Notes under the pieces: generated by a model
Databases searched by the model: none
Told to the model about the DNA's origin: nothing
The model's input: the letters and a program-made list of their open reading frames with translations, nothing else
Made by a program: the position numbers and the translations under genes
Shown: positions 1-13,138 of the stretch, piece after piece
Numbering within the stretch: position 1 is the stretch's first letter
How the letters are laid out: each line of letters begins with the position of its first letter
Origin: Aporrectodea caliginosa
Taxonomy: Eukaryota > Annelida > Clitellata > Crassiclitellata > Lumbricidae
Direction of reading: 5' to 3'
DNA: 64,000 bases
NCBI GenBank assembly: GCA_020284085.1
Contig: JACEVL010000108.1
Coordinates: forward strand, 62,001 to 126,000

Positions 1-2
1 CA

Positions 3-480
3 CTCAGCAGCCATTACCGAAGCCCGGGCATGAACCGGGCAACGGAGGCTCTCGAGGCCTGGATGTCCTCCAATCGCCTGCGGCTAAACTCATCTAAGAC
101 CCAGTTCATTTGGCTTGGCACGCGCCAGCAGCTCGCCAAAATTGATTTGGAGGCCCTTGCCCAGGAGTTCCCGCAGATTACTTTCTCACAGTGGCAAAGA
201 AATTAATTAATCGATAAATCCAGGCAGGCTATCAACTTTATAAAATAAAATTATAGGCGTGTATGTAATGAGATCGACGGCTTCCTTTCCCACAGTGGAT
301 CGCTTACCGGATCTCTTCCTTGGTCTGGCGCTGATGTGGTCTCTGTTTATCTACAGGAGCACCAACCTCAGCATCCAGCACCGTGGTTCTCCTCGCTCTT
401 GGGAGCGCCTCTGAGTAGAGCCCTTGAAGAGGCGCTATATAAATTTTATGATTGATTGATTGATTATGATTGATTCTAGG
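3..480 (+). mobile_element. CR1/L2-like LINE fragment (end of reverse transcriptase plus 3' tail)
   Basis: Positions 3-207 read in one frame as a piece of non-LTR reverse transcriptase; 'WMSSNRLRLNSSKTQFIWLG' is the typical segment after the YADD box. A stop follows at about 205. The 3' end is the family tail near 395-450: a 'gagcgcctctgagtag' element, an 'aagaggcgctatataaat' element and then (attg)n. The element is 5' truncated by the window edge and its coding part is broken. The clade (CR1 versus L2) is not certain. Confidence 0.7.
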
Positions 481-589
481 CAGGCTGAGGTTCTTGTCTC
501 CCGGTCGCGGACTTCTATTCTGCAGCGCCGTGCTTTTTCTGTTGCTGGCCTGCAATCTGGAATGGGCTTCCTTTGGCACTACGCCTAAT

Positions 590-725
590 GCCGAGAGCCC
601 TTCAGATCACGTTCTATTCTAACTTCAAGACTGTTCGGACTTCGGAGTTGGGTCGGGTGCGCTCCTAAGTAGATAATCTTGAAGGGGCGCTATGTAAATC
701 TCTGTAATGAATGAATGAATCATAA
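590..725 (+). mobile_element. LINE 3' tail, second copy
   Basis: A short 5'-truncated copy of the same tail type: a 'gcgctcctaagtag' element and 'gaaggggcgctatgtaaat', followed by (aatg)n. No coding part remains. The hairpin-like GCGC pair followed by a short tandem repeat matches the tails near 400, 12600, 22390 and 29500. Confidence 0.6.
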
Positions 726-726
726 T

Positions 727-1123
727 TTGCCAAAGAGCTGATGTAAAATGTTATTACTTTTAACCAAAAAGATTGTCTCCAAAATGGACCATTACAAACC
801 AACAAATAAATTTATTTTCTTATGCTTTAGTTAATTGCTTTGATGAGTCATGTTTCTAGTCTACGTTGGTTGCTGGGACTTTGCAGCTGAACCCATTTTA
901 AAAATCAAATTATGAAATTATAATTATAATTTTCCAAAGAACTTATGTAAAATGTTATTACTTTGAATCAAAAGTTGGTCTCCAAAATGCACCATTACAA
1001 ACCCCTAAATGAAAATTTGTCTTACCCTGGGGAGAGGGCACAGCCCCTCCCAGACCCCTCCCCTCAGAGTTCTTCAAAACTGCGTAGGCCTAATTTTATG
1101 GAAGACCTGGTTACGCCACTGAA
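727..1123. mobile_element. Decayed DNA-transposon piece with an internal duplication
   Basis: Two diverged direct copies of about 75 bp (727-800 and 932-1010) share 'atgtaaaatgttattact' and 'accattacaaac'. The block ends in 'gttacgccactg', which is the end sequence of the complete hAT-type element at 29530-29844. No matching left end was found, so this is probably a truncated copy. No coding sequence is visible. Confidence 0.4.
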
Positions 1124-1400
1124 CTGAAGTACAAACAACTGAGCCGAACGACTGTCTGACATCAACTAATGAACTACAGAATGCATCAACTGAACTAACT
1201 CTGACGGAATGCACTCTACTGACTGTCTGACACAACTCTCAACTGAACTGAACTACTGAGCGTCTTAAGCAGCGCTTTATATAGATAACAGGCCGGCCCC
1301 GGGGCCAAACGGTCCCGGGGGGCCAAACGGTCCCGGGGGGCCAAACGGTCCCGGGGGGCCAAACGGCCCCGGGGGCCAAACGGTCCCCATACAAAGAAAA
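1115..1400 (-). promoter_or_regulatory. TATA-box block with upstream 18-bp tandem repeats, LTR-like
   Basis: Read on the minus strand, about five copies of an 18-bp GC-rich unit ('ggccaaacggtcccgggg' on plus, 1308-1387) precede a TATA-like 'ctatataaa' at about 1275-1284. A stretch rich in CAGTT/ACTGA words follows. The order (tandem repeats, TATA, simple leader) resembles the block at 54480-55275 and would fit the U3-R part of an LTR. No target duplication or second LTR was found, so this is inference. Confidence 0.3.
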
Positions 1401-1505
1401 CAACTAACACATTAAGCCACAAGGTCCAGGCGTGCATTTCGCCACAGGTACTGTGTTGTTTTGTATAGCTCTAGTGTGAACTGGCTCTTGTACGATCGCT
1501 CAAGA

Positions 1506-1508
<3 letters not shown>

Positions 1509-1590
<82 letters not shown>
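1509..1590. repeat. (AAT)n microsatellite
   Basis: About 27 uninterrupted AAT triplets. Apparent poly-Asn and poly-Leu reading frames here are artefacts of the repeat. Confidence 0.95.
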
Positions 1591-1708
1591 CCCTCCTTAT
1601 TGCATTGAATTTCTTATTTTTCCGCAAAATGCGGCCCAAACTTCAACCTCGATTATCTCGGAATTTTGGAAAATGGAGATACGCGAGGATAATTCTCAGG
1701 CGACGATT

Positions 1709-2070
1709 TGGAGGAATACAGACTTAATTGCCACTTTAAAGCGTGAACCTTCACGAAAAAATGTATGTTCTTCTCTTGCACTTAAGACGGCTGTTCTGCT
1801 CAATTTCCTCTGTGAGCATGTTTAGGAATGCTCAGAGTGAATGAGAATTGCTTCAACCTAATTTCTATGGAAACACTGCAGCTGTGATATAATAGGCCTA
1901 ACTGGGTCCGCGGCTCAGATGTGCAGTTTGAAATGAGTATATATAGGCCTATATACAGGTCTACTTCATTTGCTACAGCATAGAGATGGAACAATACTGT
2001 TATTTGTGCAGTAAGGGGACGTTATAACGGGACACGAAGTAGCTAAGTCTATCGCGGGCACAAAATAGGT
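1709..2070. repeat. Dispersed direct repeat, copy 1
   Basis: About 350 bp that recur in the same orientation at 5928-6266 with many substitutions and small indels. Both copies begin 'ggaatacagacttaattgcc' and end near a 'cacaaaatagg' word. There is no evident terminal inverted repeat and no open coding frame. It could be an old interspersed element or a local segmental duplication. Confidence 0.75.
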
Positions 2071-2073
2071 TAT

Positions 2074-2075
2074 TA

Positions 2076-2170
<95 letters not shown>
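2074..2170. repeat. (ATT)n microsatellite
   Basis: About 32 uninterrupted ATT triplets, directly beside copy 1 of the dispersed repeat. Confidence 0.95.
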
Positions 2171-2171
<1 letters not shown>

Positions 2172-2249
2172 ATAAATTTGTAACGCGCAAGGTCACACCG
2201 AAATGTGAATCTGAGGCGCGGATAGTCAGCCGCCAGGTGAAGATGCACT

Positions 2250-2620
2250 TAGATTTCCAAATCCTTGAAAGCCAAGGAGAAATAGTGAGTTTTGAGTCGC
2301 TTTTTGAAGGAAGGAAGTGAAGTTGAGCTATGAAGAGAGAGTGGTAGTCGATTCCATTCCTTTGGAGCAGAGGCGTGGAATGCACGAGAGCCCATAACTG
2401 TTCTGCATCGTGGCTCAGCTAGAAGACCTGTACTTGATGATCGCAGGCAACGAGGAGGGATGTAAGGAGTTAGTAGTGCATCAATATAGCTAGGTGTGCT
2501 GGTGCTGAGGGCTTTGTAAGTCAAACAGGCCAATTTAAATTTTATTCTGAATTCAACAGGAAGCCAATGCAGCTCATGGAGTAGGACTGAGGAGCATGAT
2601 ACGCACATGCAGATACACAC
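2250..2620 (-). mobile_element. LINE fragment, C-terminal end of reverse transcriptase
   Basis: The minus strand encodes the conserved LINE C-terminal segment: 'LHWLPVEFRIKFKLACLTYKA', then 'PKEWNRLPLSL' and 'SLPSFKKRLKTHYFS'. This is the usual end of a CR1/L2-type ORF2. The upstream part is missing (5' truncation). It lies just 3' of the last recognised SLC17 exon. Confidence 0.8.
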
Positions 2621-2819
2621 ATATAGGGCCTATACATGGCATGCATACATAAATATAGATGCATACATTATACATAAGCTTACATGCAAATGTAGAAGAG
2701 GTTGTGGACAATGGACATACGTGAGTCTACATGTGCACATATAGCATGCACTATGTTTCAAGTAAATCACACTGCACATGCGAAACGGTTAAATGTTGAC
2801 AAAATGCTGTTTTCTTTAC

Positions 2820-5800
2820 CAGTGCAGGCAAATAGTTTTCTAACATTCGTTGTGCTGAGCCAAGCACGTGACCTAATGAGGTCAGCTAGTTGACCTCCAA
2901 CCAGAAGCGCAATTAGCGTCACAGGGAACGGAAGTGCACTCAAAAAACCAACCTGTAAAAAATCCGATACAGATTTTTTATATTTATAGAATTAGGCCTA
3001 AATACATATATATATGTTTCATACGAATCAATTCGTGGTTTGTGAAACTTGTGTGGGCTGAAAAATGTGCATTATCTCATGAACTAGACCTATATGTGAC
3101 CATAGGCGTAATTTTTTTAGGGTTCTAAGGCTACCAGTACCATCCACTTTTTGGGCTGGGTTACCGTGCCCCCACTTTTCATACCCAGAACAAACAATGC
3201 CCATTATTATTTTCTCAGAAGAAAGCTTTATTTGAGCCCTTAAAACTCAAAAGAATTACCATTTGAAGGTGGCGACACTGGTGGGTAGGCCTAACACCGG
3301 ACGAAATTAAAATAGGGCCTACCCAAGGAATGTAGGACTATAATAGGTCCTTGGGGCCTAAGCCCTACCTGAGGCAACATCGAAGATAGCCTATACGGGA
3401 AAGAATCCGCATCTACTACGAGATTAACATTTGAGGAAGAATTCTATAACGTGAAGAGGATGGAAAGCTCTTATTAAACAAACAACTAAATGACAAATCT
3501 CCCCAAAAGTTGCTAGCAAAATTCTGAGACAAATTATTAATGGTGAAGGATGAAAGCTAAATTATACTGTATTGAATTTACGGATTTCTAAAGCGCCTCT
3601 CCCAGTACAACCATCAGAGATGCAACCTTCCTTTAAAATATAAACACAATGGTTGGCATTGGTTGCCTCTAGAGTCCATTGTCCTCGATAGACATAGACT
3701 AAGGCAAAGCTTAGTTATTATACATAAATTATGATTATATTATCTAACATAGCATATGCATAGAGCAGTTGATGTTGGCCATTTCCAAATACTCTTCCTA
3801 CACGTGGTCCATTCGGTGAGCGGGACTAGGAATAGCATTAGAACTGGAGGGTGATATACAACGACGTCGTCTTATGAAAATTGGAATTTAAAGGAATAAA
3901 TTCATCAGTAGACTACCTTATGGAGACTGATGTGCAGGATTTCATTGAGAAAAGTTGGAAGCTGTAAAACGAGCACAGACTTGTTCCAGAAACTGGTGAA
4001 ATGTGACACAACAATCGCCCAGAATGGCAGTGACGTTAAAATAGATTTCCACGGCGTTCTATCCTGAATTTCAAACATTTCACAGATGCAACCTCCTTTA
4101 AAGCAGTTCTTTGTAATTCAGTGCTATGCGGAACCAGCATTATATATATATGCATGTCTATAATACAGCACCCCGTCGTTAGCGCGCAGAACAAAAGCGC
4201 GCCGTCAAAAATCGCGCCGTCAGAAGCGCGTAGCGTCAGTTGCGCGCAAGACAAATGCGCGCCGACAATAGCGCGCACATACATCGAGACGCAGAGAGAT
4301 ACATAATGAAAACAACTCTTTTGTGTAACTAATGAGACATTACCGCGCAAAACGAAAAAAATTGGGAATTAATCAATTTAGCGCTCGAAATTATTCCCCC
4401 ATTGTAGCATTATTATTTTTCATCATTCCAACTTCGATTTAAGCAAGAATTATTTCATCAATCAAACTTATATTTAAAGCAAGAATTCCTTTCATCGATC
4501 CAATTTCTCTGTTAAGCAAGACTTCTTTGCATCAATCCAACATCTATTTAGCAAGAATTCTTTTCACCAATCCAACTTCTATACCACCGAGTATAATATA
4601 AATTACCTTGATGTGTCTGCTCACTCGAAGACGGCTAATTAATACAATTTGTGCAATATTATTTTGTTTATTGACAAACGGCATATTAAGTTGCCGTCTC
4701 CGTGTAAGACACACATTACTAGTGTGTGTCAATTGATAATTATAAGACCTATACAAATTTAATTAATCGAGGTGGGAAATGTCTTGAAGTTTGGCATTCA
4801 AGGGAACAGTACAGTCTTGTAGTCTATGCTGCGCGCCCTCCTCTGCGCGCATTTGACGGGCATATTTTACTGCGCTCAATTTACGACGCTCTTTTGACCG
4901 CGCGCTTTTGTCCTGCGCGCTAACGACGGGACACCCATTAATACGTATGCTGACTTTAAATTTCTTGCAACATATTTACACCGATTTGGCGTTTGAACAG
5001 TAAACAATTTCAACTTGGTCTTATTTTCATCTGGTTAGATTGTCCTTTTTTTACCGATGCCAATATATTTAACTATTATTTTAGTTCGTCTGTGTATTGC
5101 TACGCCTGGAGTTCGTGCGCACTACCATCTGCAGCTGACTTGCGCTATCCATGCTTCTTGACTCAAATGCACGGATGGGCCAAGTAATTAAACTCCCAGT
5201 CAAAACCTTTCACGTTTACAGATTTAACTGCTTCAGACAACGTATATGCCTACTATTTCTACAAAATTATAATCTATATCCCATAGACTATAGTGAATGA
5301 TTGAGGCACCGTATTCTTAATGCAGTAAGGAACACCTAGCCTTCGTGTGGATGATTGGATCTACTATACATGACCGATGTCCGATGATGATGACCCTTCT
5401 GAATTATGTTCTTCAGGATAAAATCGCTTTTCCCAAAAGGCTAGTCATCTCCAGATCTTTGACCTTCCAGACACAGATCTCGCAAGAGTGAAAGGCAATC
5501 TATAGCTTCAAGAAGAATATTAACTCACCTTATGATGAATGCCAATGCTATCTGTAATATACTCCAGTTCATCTGAAGTTATGGTAGGATGGTCGCTCGG
5601 AGTTTCTGATATCAGCCAATGCCAACAAATACAAAACATCACAGCGCACATACCTTCAGTAACAAAACAACATTGCAAAAGTATCTCAGATAACCTAATT
5701 AAGATGAGATCTGATGGACATGATTCAAAATATTCAAGTCAATTGACACTAAATTAATCAAAAAGGCACCTTTTAGAATGTATACCTCAGTGATTACAAC

Positions 5801-7112
5801 TCACATCCGGGCGTGTCTGTGTAAAAACTGATGGTGAGTGTTATTCGATTTTACGGCCTAAATAAGTCTTTCGTGATTGCGATATAGCTAAACTGCTTCA
5901 GTTGATAAAATTCTATAACATTTGGCGGAATACAGACTTAATTGCCACTTTAAAGCCTGAACCTTAACGAAAAAATGTTTGTTCCCCTCTTGCGCTTAAG
6001 ACCGCTCTTCTGCTCAAGTTCCTCTGAGAGCATGTTTAAGAAATGTTCAGAGTGAATGAGACTTGCTTCAACCTAATTTCTGTGGAAACACTGCTGTGAA
6101 ATAATTGGGTCCGCGGCCCAGATGTGCAGTTTCAAATAGAAAATAGGTCTACTTCATTTGCTGCAGCATAGAGATGGAACAATAGGCCTACTAGTTTATT
6201 ATTTGAGCAGTAAGGGGAGGTTATAACGGGACACGAAGTAGCCTAAGCCTCTCAGCACAAAATAGGTATATCAACAAGGTTAAAGGATGTTCCGTGAACG
6301 AAAAATAGAAGGGATTGTGAAGAATATCTTGATATTTACATTCTGTGCATTATAGGCCTTTAGTATATATTCCGATTTCGGTTTGTTGATTTGTATCTTC
6401 GGTTTTTAGTATTGCTAAGTTTTCTGTATACCGATTTCGGCGTCAGTTTCGGTTTTACGAAAATAGCGATATAAGTTGGTCTCGTAATAATAATAATCGT
6501 AATCGTAAGCTCCAAACTTCTAAGCGTCACTCGAAAGCCAAGTGCAGGGCACCAGCTTATTCACAAGCGCTGTTAAATCGCTGTTAAATCTGTTAAATCA
6601 ACACACCACTAGTTGAGACGTAGGCCTACCCTTCTGACGATTTAGGCCTATACCATTGCAATTTTATCAGCTTAATTTGAACTTAAAGACAGATACGCAT
6701 TCAAAACCCACTAAGTGCCTTCCTTGCTATAGAAGCTTGATTTAAATGAAATCGCGGTATGCCAGCGTTCTTTGACGAGTGCGAGTTGGCTGAGCAGTGA
6801 AAGTCAATTTTGACTGAGCTGCTAGATGGGTAGATTCCTTTCAAGGTTAAAAATGGTTGAGCACCAACATAAGATTTGTTCTAAATGTTCTAATTGTTCT
6901 AGAATGCACCACAAATTGGGAAACGAGTGTGCATGAATTGCATCATGTAAACACTCTAGGCGTATACCATATATATAGAAAATCCACTGCCATCCGATAG
7001 AGTCTGCAATTTCTCCAGACACAATCATGCCAAGCATCATACCAAGGTAATTTCCTGTGGATTACAAGAAAACGACGATTGTATGTAAATAAGGTTAGAC
7101 TAGCATCATCAG

Positions 7113-7179
<67 letters not shown>

Positions 7180-10100
7180 GTTGGTTTCTGACGCCAGCCG
7201 TATGGTGGATTTGGGTACGAAGAAATTATCTCTGTTGTCCCGGTCATTTGTCAGGTCCACTGCTACCCTTAGTGTTAGTCCATGGCAAGTGATGCTATGT
7301 CCTCATTTATTAGGCCTATCTATCCAGCCTAGCACTCTGCCTTTGTTTCTTTGTCCTTCGATTTGTGTGGAATTCTGTGTCCAAACCATCGGACACTTTG
7401 TTGAACGACTGTATAGATATAGCAGAGTTGTTTGGATACCTAATGACATTGTCTGTCAGCGCTTCTTATTTTCTGTATTACTGAAATTCCTCTAATCTTT
7501 CGCAACCAGCTAATTTCTTTTGTAAGAATTCTTTTCTAATCTTGCTTTCGCATTGTCCAACATTCCGATACGTATATAGGAAAATCGGTTGTATATTATT
7601 GTCTGGTATATTTTTCTTTGTTTTCTTTGTTAATTTTCTGCTTCTTCATTTTTCTAAATACCTGCAAAGTGCGTCACATTTTCCTTTGTATGTCTTTTTC
7701 GATGTTGCCATCTGCTGTTATTAGATGCATTCTTGTTGTATCCCCGTTTTGGTGCGAAAGTATTCTGTGATCTGTATATCTGGCTTTTATGGCGCTTTAG
7801 AAGTATAGCCCTTACTATTACGACGAATTGTTCCACTTGCTCAATAACTTCTCCTGGGATGATAATAGTTATTGGTGTCTCTTTGGTCTTTTCAATCACC
7901 ATTGTTTTGGTTTTCTCTGCGTTGATCATTAGGCCGAATCTTCTGCTGGTTTCGTCAATCTGTGTAGTAGGCCTAGCATCCTGTAGTCCGCTTCTAGCGA
8001 GGAGGTCAATGTCGTCAGCAAATTGGAGATTATTCACCAGCTCTCCGGTTAGAGTGACATCACTGCTTCTAATACTATAGTTAAAAATAATATATGGGGA
8101 TAAGATGCATTTTTGTTGTATCCCAGTTTTGGTGCGAAAGTATTCTGTGATCTGTATATCTACTTTTATGACATAATATATCTCTTGTACACGTTTGATC
8201 AATTGCTTTGGTGTTCCTGCATTTTGCATCGCACTCAACACCCCATCATTGCATATGCTGTCGACTGCTTGTGTGAAGTCTATGAAGTTTATAAAGACTT
8301 TCTGGCTGTGTTCAATTATTTATCAAGTAGGTTCTATCTGTCTTATTATAAATAGTCGATCAATTGTGCTTCTTCCTGGCTAGAACCCGACTTGTTCTTC
8401 GCCAAGTGCTGTCTCCACATATTGCTTCATTCTGTTTTGCATCATTTTGGTGAAACCTTTTCTGGAATGCTCTGAAGGCTAATGCCTCTGTAATTTTTTT
8501 CAGTCTTGCGGATCTACTATTCTTTTGTGTATACGGACGACTGTCGATTTTGCACAGTCTTCTGATATTTCTTCCTCTTGTTGAATTTTTGCAACAAGGA
8601 TATGCATAGCCTTAACAACTGTTTCTCCTCCTCCTCCTTGAAGGAGTTCCGTTGTCATTCTTTCCATACCTGGTGCTTTATCTTTTGTCATTTTATTGAT
8701 AGCATCTCTTATCTCTTCCTGTAGAAACTTTGGCGTCTGTTGTTCTGTGTTGTTTATGGATCATTCTGAGAGAACCGTAGCGTCATTATTTGTGTCGACA
8801 ATTTGTAGTTGTTCGAAGTCTTCTTTCCATCATTTCTGTATGCTTGCATCGTCTACTAGCATTTTGCCATTTTGCGTCTTCGATTCATGCAACTTTCTGC
8901 TCCAATTGTCCACCATTTGTTTTATCTTATTATATAGGCCTAGTTCTTGTATTCCAATGGTCTTGAAAGATTCCTAAGCTTCTCTGCATTGTAGTTCCAT
9001 CTAGTTGTTTTAGACTTGTTCCAGTTACCTTCTGATTTATAGTGAGTCAGCTAAATTGTTTTTGTTTTAGACTTGTTCCAGTTACCTTCTGATTTATAGT
9101 GAGTCAGCTAAATTGTTTTCGGTCTGTAGTGCAAGTTTGTTGTTCTTATTTTCATGAGTTCTAATATCAATTGGTCTTTCGGTTTCTTGCAGGCTCTTCC
9201 GATTATGCTGTTGGTTGCTGTGTGTATTTCTTTTTGTATGTTTTACAACACAGCCTCTATGATGTCCTGACCGTTGATCTGTATGTTCCTCTATTTCTCG
9301 TCTTCGTACCTTTGTCGGATGTAGGCCTATTCATCTGTCAGTTTTTTGGTATCGTAGGCCTATTTGATGATCCCTTCTTAGTCTCAGTTTCAGTTTGGCT
9401 ATTACTAGTTTGTGACCTGAAGTTCTTCTGAACCGATTTGAACATCAAATAATTTGCAGTTTGTCACAGTTGAGCTCGTCCTTTGTTTACTATTATATCG
9501 TCGATCAGGCTATGTGTCTTTCCATCAGGTGATGTCCCTTTCCTTTATTTCAGCGATTTCAATCTCGGGCTAGAATGGTCCATGCACAGGGACCTTAAAT
9601 GGCTTGGCACCCATTCAAACGGGCAGTGGCATAGGCGTAGCTACATTGAGGCACGAGGAGGCACTTCCAATGCCTAATGCCCCCAATGACCAGGATTTTG
9701 CCAATGGTCTGTGAAGTTGCCTCCTCTTGAATTTAAGTCTCGCTACGTGCCTGAGTATGGATCTGTTAGAAGTCACGTAAAGACGGCCCTACGACCTACC
9801 AAACTGCTAACAAATGGCAGTTAACCAAGGCTTTCCAGTTACTATAGAATACAGTCTAAAGACTTACCGCTAAATGCAATCGTTGTCATGCGAGTTCGCT
9901 CTATTGGTGGCGCCCATTTACTGCACAATGCATGCATGCTGCCACCGGCCAAACCCTAAGAAATACACTGCAATGATATGGTGCGATTTGCCTCTCTTAA
10001 ATTTTGACAATTGAGTGAATCTAACAATAATAGTTCAGAATGTTCTATTTCTTGTTTCCAGTTCTGCATCTGTGTGATAATAATAGTCAGATGAACAGAA

Positions 10101-13065
10101 AATGTCTACTTCACTAGCAAGTTGTCTATGAACTCATGGGCGTCCGCAGGGGCAAAATTCTGAATTTTGGAATTGTTATTTCAAGAATAAGAACCAGACT
10201 TCAGTTCTACCAAATATTATTATGATCTTAGTCTTTAATCATGAATGGCTATGATTTTTCTCACATTTTAATTTCTATCAAAAACTATAACCTAAAAATT
10301 TAATATAATTCTGCTGTAATCTATCGAGAATATTGGAAGACGCCATCTTGTAATCGCAGTGGTCCTCCTTTACCTCTACGATGCCTTCAAGGATCTTCAG
10401 AACAATAAGAAGAGGCAGACCTCCGATTTTCGCTGATGATGGAGTAAGGATGTTGCACACTCCCAAGCCCAGAATTCCACATACAGCGGTAACCTTTCCG
10501 CCAAACTTATTTGACAGCATTCCTACAGAGGAAATGAACATCAAGGTTTTTACTTCTATCCCTGCCAGCATGACCACGCGGAACCCACAACGAACCCATA
10601 TTCCAGTATGGGTTCCGTTTATGGGTCCCATCTAATGCTCATGGAATTGCTGGCTGGAATGATGTCCTAACTCTGCCACATGTAACCCATATATACATGA
10701 CCCATATTTATAAGGTGAATGCGTTTAGATTATGGGTCCCATTTAATTCTCATTGAAATGACGGCAAGTGTGACTTGGGTGTCACACTTGACTCCTCCCT
10801 CACGTTCTCGGAGCACGTATCGAAACTGACCCACTTCTGTTTCTTTCAGTTGAGTCATCTCAGGGCCATCAGACGATCGGTCTCTCCTTCCATCTTTATC
10901 ATCATAGTGCATGCATTTGTCTGCTCCCTCTTGGACTACTGCAACTCACTTCTCAAGGGCCTCACAAATCAGCTTCTCTCCCTCTTCAATCGGTTTTATA
11001 TGCTTCAGCTATAGGCTCACAACCCGACTCCCTCGCTTTGCTCATACGTCCACATATATGCTTGAAGCCTTGCACTGGCTTCCGATTGCTGCGCGCATCC
11101 AGTACAAGATCCTTTTTCTGGTATCTAAATCCCAGCTAGGCAGTGCCCCCGAAATGCCTCTCAGACTATACGCGAGAGCCGTTATCTGCATGATGCATCC
11201 TCATCTCGCTCTTTGCGCTTTTCAGATCGGTTTGATCTCTTTGTTCTTAGTTCCAAGGACTAGACTGTTATGGCTCAACACCGGGCATTTGCTGTGGTGG
11301 GTCCCTCCATTTGGAATGACCTTCCCCCTCATTAAGGGCTAAACCAGTGTTTTAGTTGTCGGGGGGGTTGGGGGGTTCAACCCCCCTAGTTCTTTTTCTA
11401 ACCCCCTCAGCTAAGTAACTGAAAAGATGCTGCGGGGGTTAGGTCTTGACCCCCCCGGCTGTTGCTCTGTCATCAAGTACATAAGAATATATAGCCCAAT
11501 TCCTTTACTTTTAAGAAAATTAGTTACTTACTTACTGTTATAGTTTGTGACTGAGAGCGGAGCACCAGTCTACAGAATTAAGGTGAAAGCCAATTTCTGT
11601 AACACGTTTATTTCCTTTTCCTTTTATGCTATAGTTCGAGCACATGGTTGAGGCTATTTAGTGTGTGGAGAAAGACTTATTGCATTGAGTAGAGCTTGGA
11701 ATGAGTAATTCTGACGCAGCTGATGTTTTGCTTGAATATTCTATGCTTAAAAAGAGCGATGGTTTAATGCTTGGGCAGAAATTACAGCCACTTATTACTT
11801 TGTTGGAATTTCTACCTGTTTCATCTGCTGAGTGTGGAAGAGGATTCAGTCAGATGAATTTATGTCACACTAGTGGAAGAAACAGGCTTCTGGTGAGTTC
11901 AGTGAATGATCTGTTGATGATTGGCATCAATGGTCCACCTCTTACTGCATGGAATATAGAAAAATATGTTATTTCTTGTCTTAAAGCTGGCAGACATGGT
12001 GCTTTGGACAAAAGCCACTGGGTTACCAAAGAAAAAAGAAATTACAAAACATGGTCCAAAATTATTTTTGTAAACTACCGGGTATAGTGTAAGAATCTAT
12101 GCATTATGGTTTGTGTTACTGAATTACTTTCCAAAAACCAGATGTTTTGTCTATGTGATCATGCTTGGCGTTTTTAGGGGGTGTTTTACAGGTTCAACCC
12201 CCAAATAAATGCATTATGTTATTAAAAACTAAATATGTAGAAAAATACGACCATTTCCAATGGAAAACCCCGAAAACCTAAAAGTTAAAACCCCTCTGAA
12301 ATTTTTTTCCTGGCTACGCCCCTATGATTATGTAATTTCTTTGTTATGTCGCATAGATAAATTTAAAGAAGAAACTAAGATATCTCCTGAGTAGTCAGTT
12401 GTTTCATATTAACAACATTAAAATTTAATTTAGACCTGTGATCGTGTACTTTCAAAATTTGAAAATTTTTCGACCCCCCAGTTAATTTTTGACAACTAAA
12501 ACACTGGGCTAAACTAATGACTCGTTTTTCTTCATCCGTCCCTCGCTCTTTAAAGGTATTTCTTTTCCCCCGGAGCTTCTTCTACCGAGAGCGCCTCTGA
12601 ATAGTTATTCTGCGAGAGGCGCTTTATAAATTATTAGATACGAATACGATACGAATACGATACGAATACGATACGAAGGAAATCACTTACGCATTTATAG
12701 AAATTCATAAAAACACTGTTCTTTAGCTATAATAAATGTTCAGTTTCGCTCCAACCCTCTGACTGTGGCTTTTTTATATTAATTTAACAATATTGCCATG
12801 CATTCGTACACGCTTCTAAAACTTTTGGGTTTATTATCGTAAGATAGGCCTACCTATTCATCAGTTTCGGTTGCGAGACAATAGCCTACTTTTGATGGAG
12901 TCGCTGTGTTTCTTCCACATTGTCTTACCTGCTGGAATTTGAATTACAGCGGTTCCCCAGAAAAACGCGCCCAACAGTATTCCCTGCATTTTAGGCGACC
13001 AGTCAAACTCAGTTACCTAAACAAATGAAGCACCACATAGGCTATAGGCCTACAACTAACTTTTC

Positions 13066-13138
<73 letters not shown>

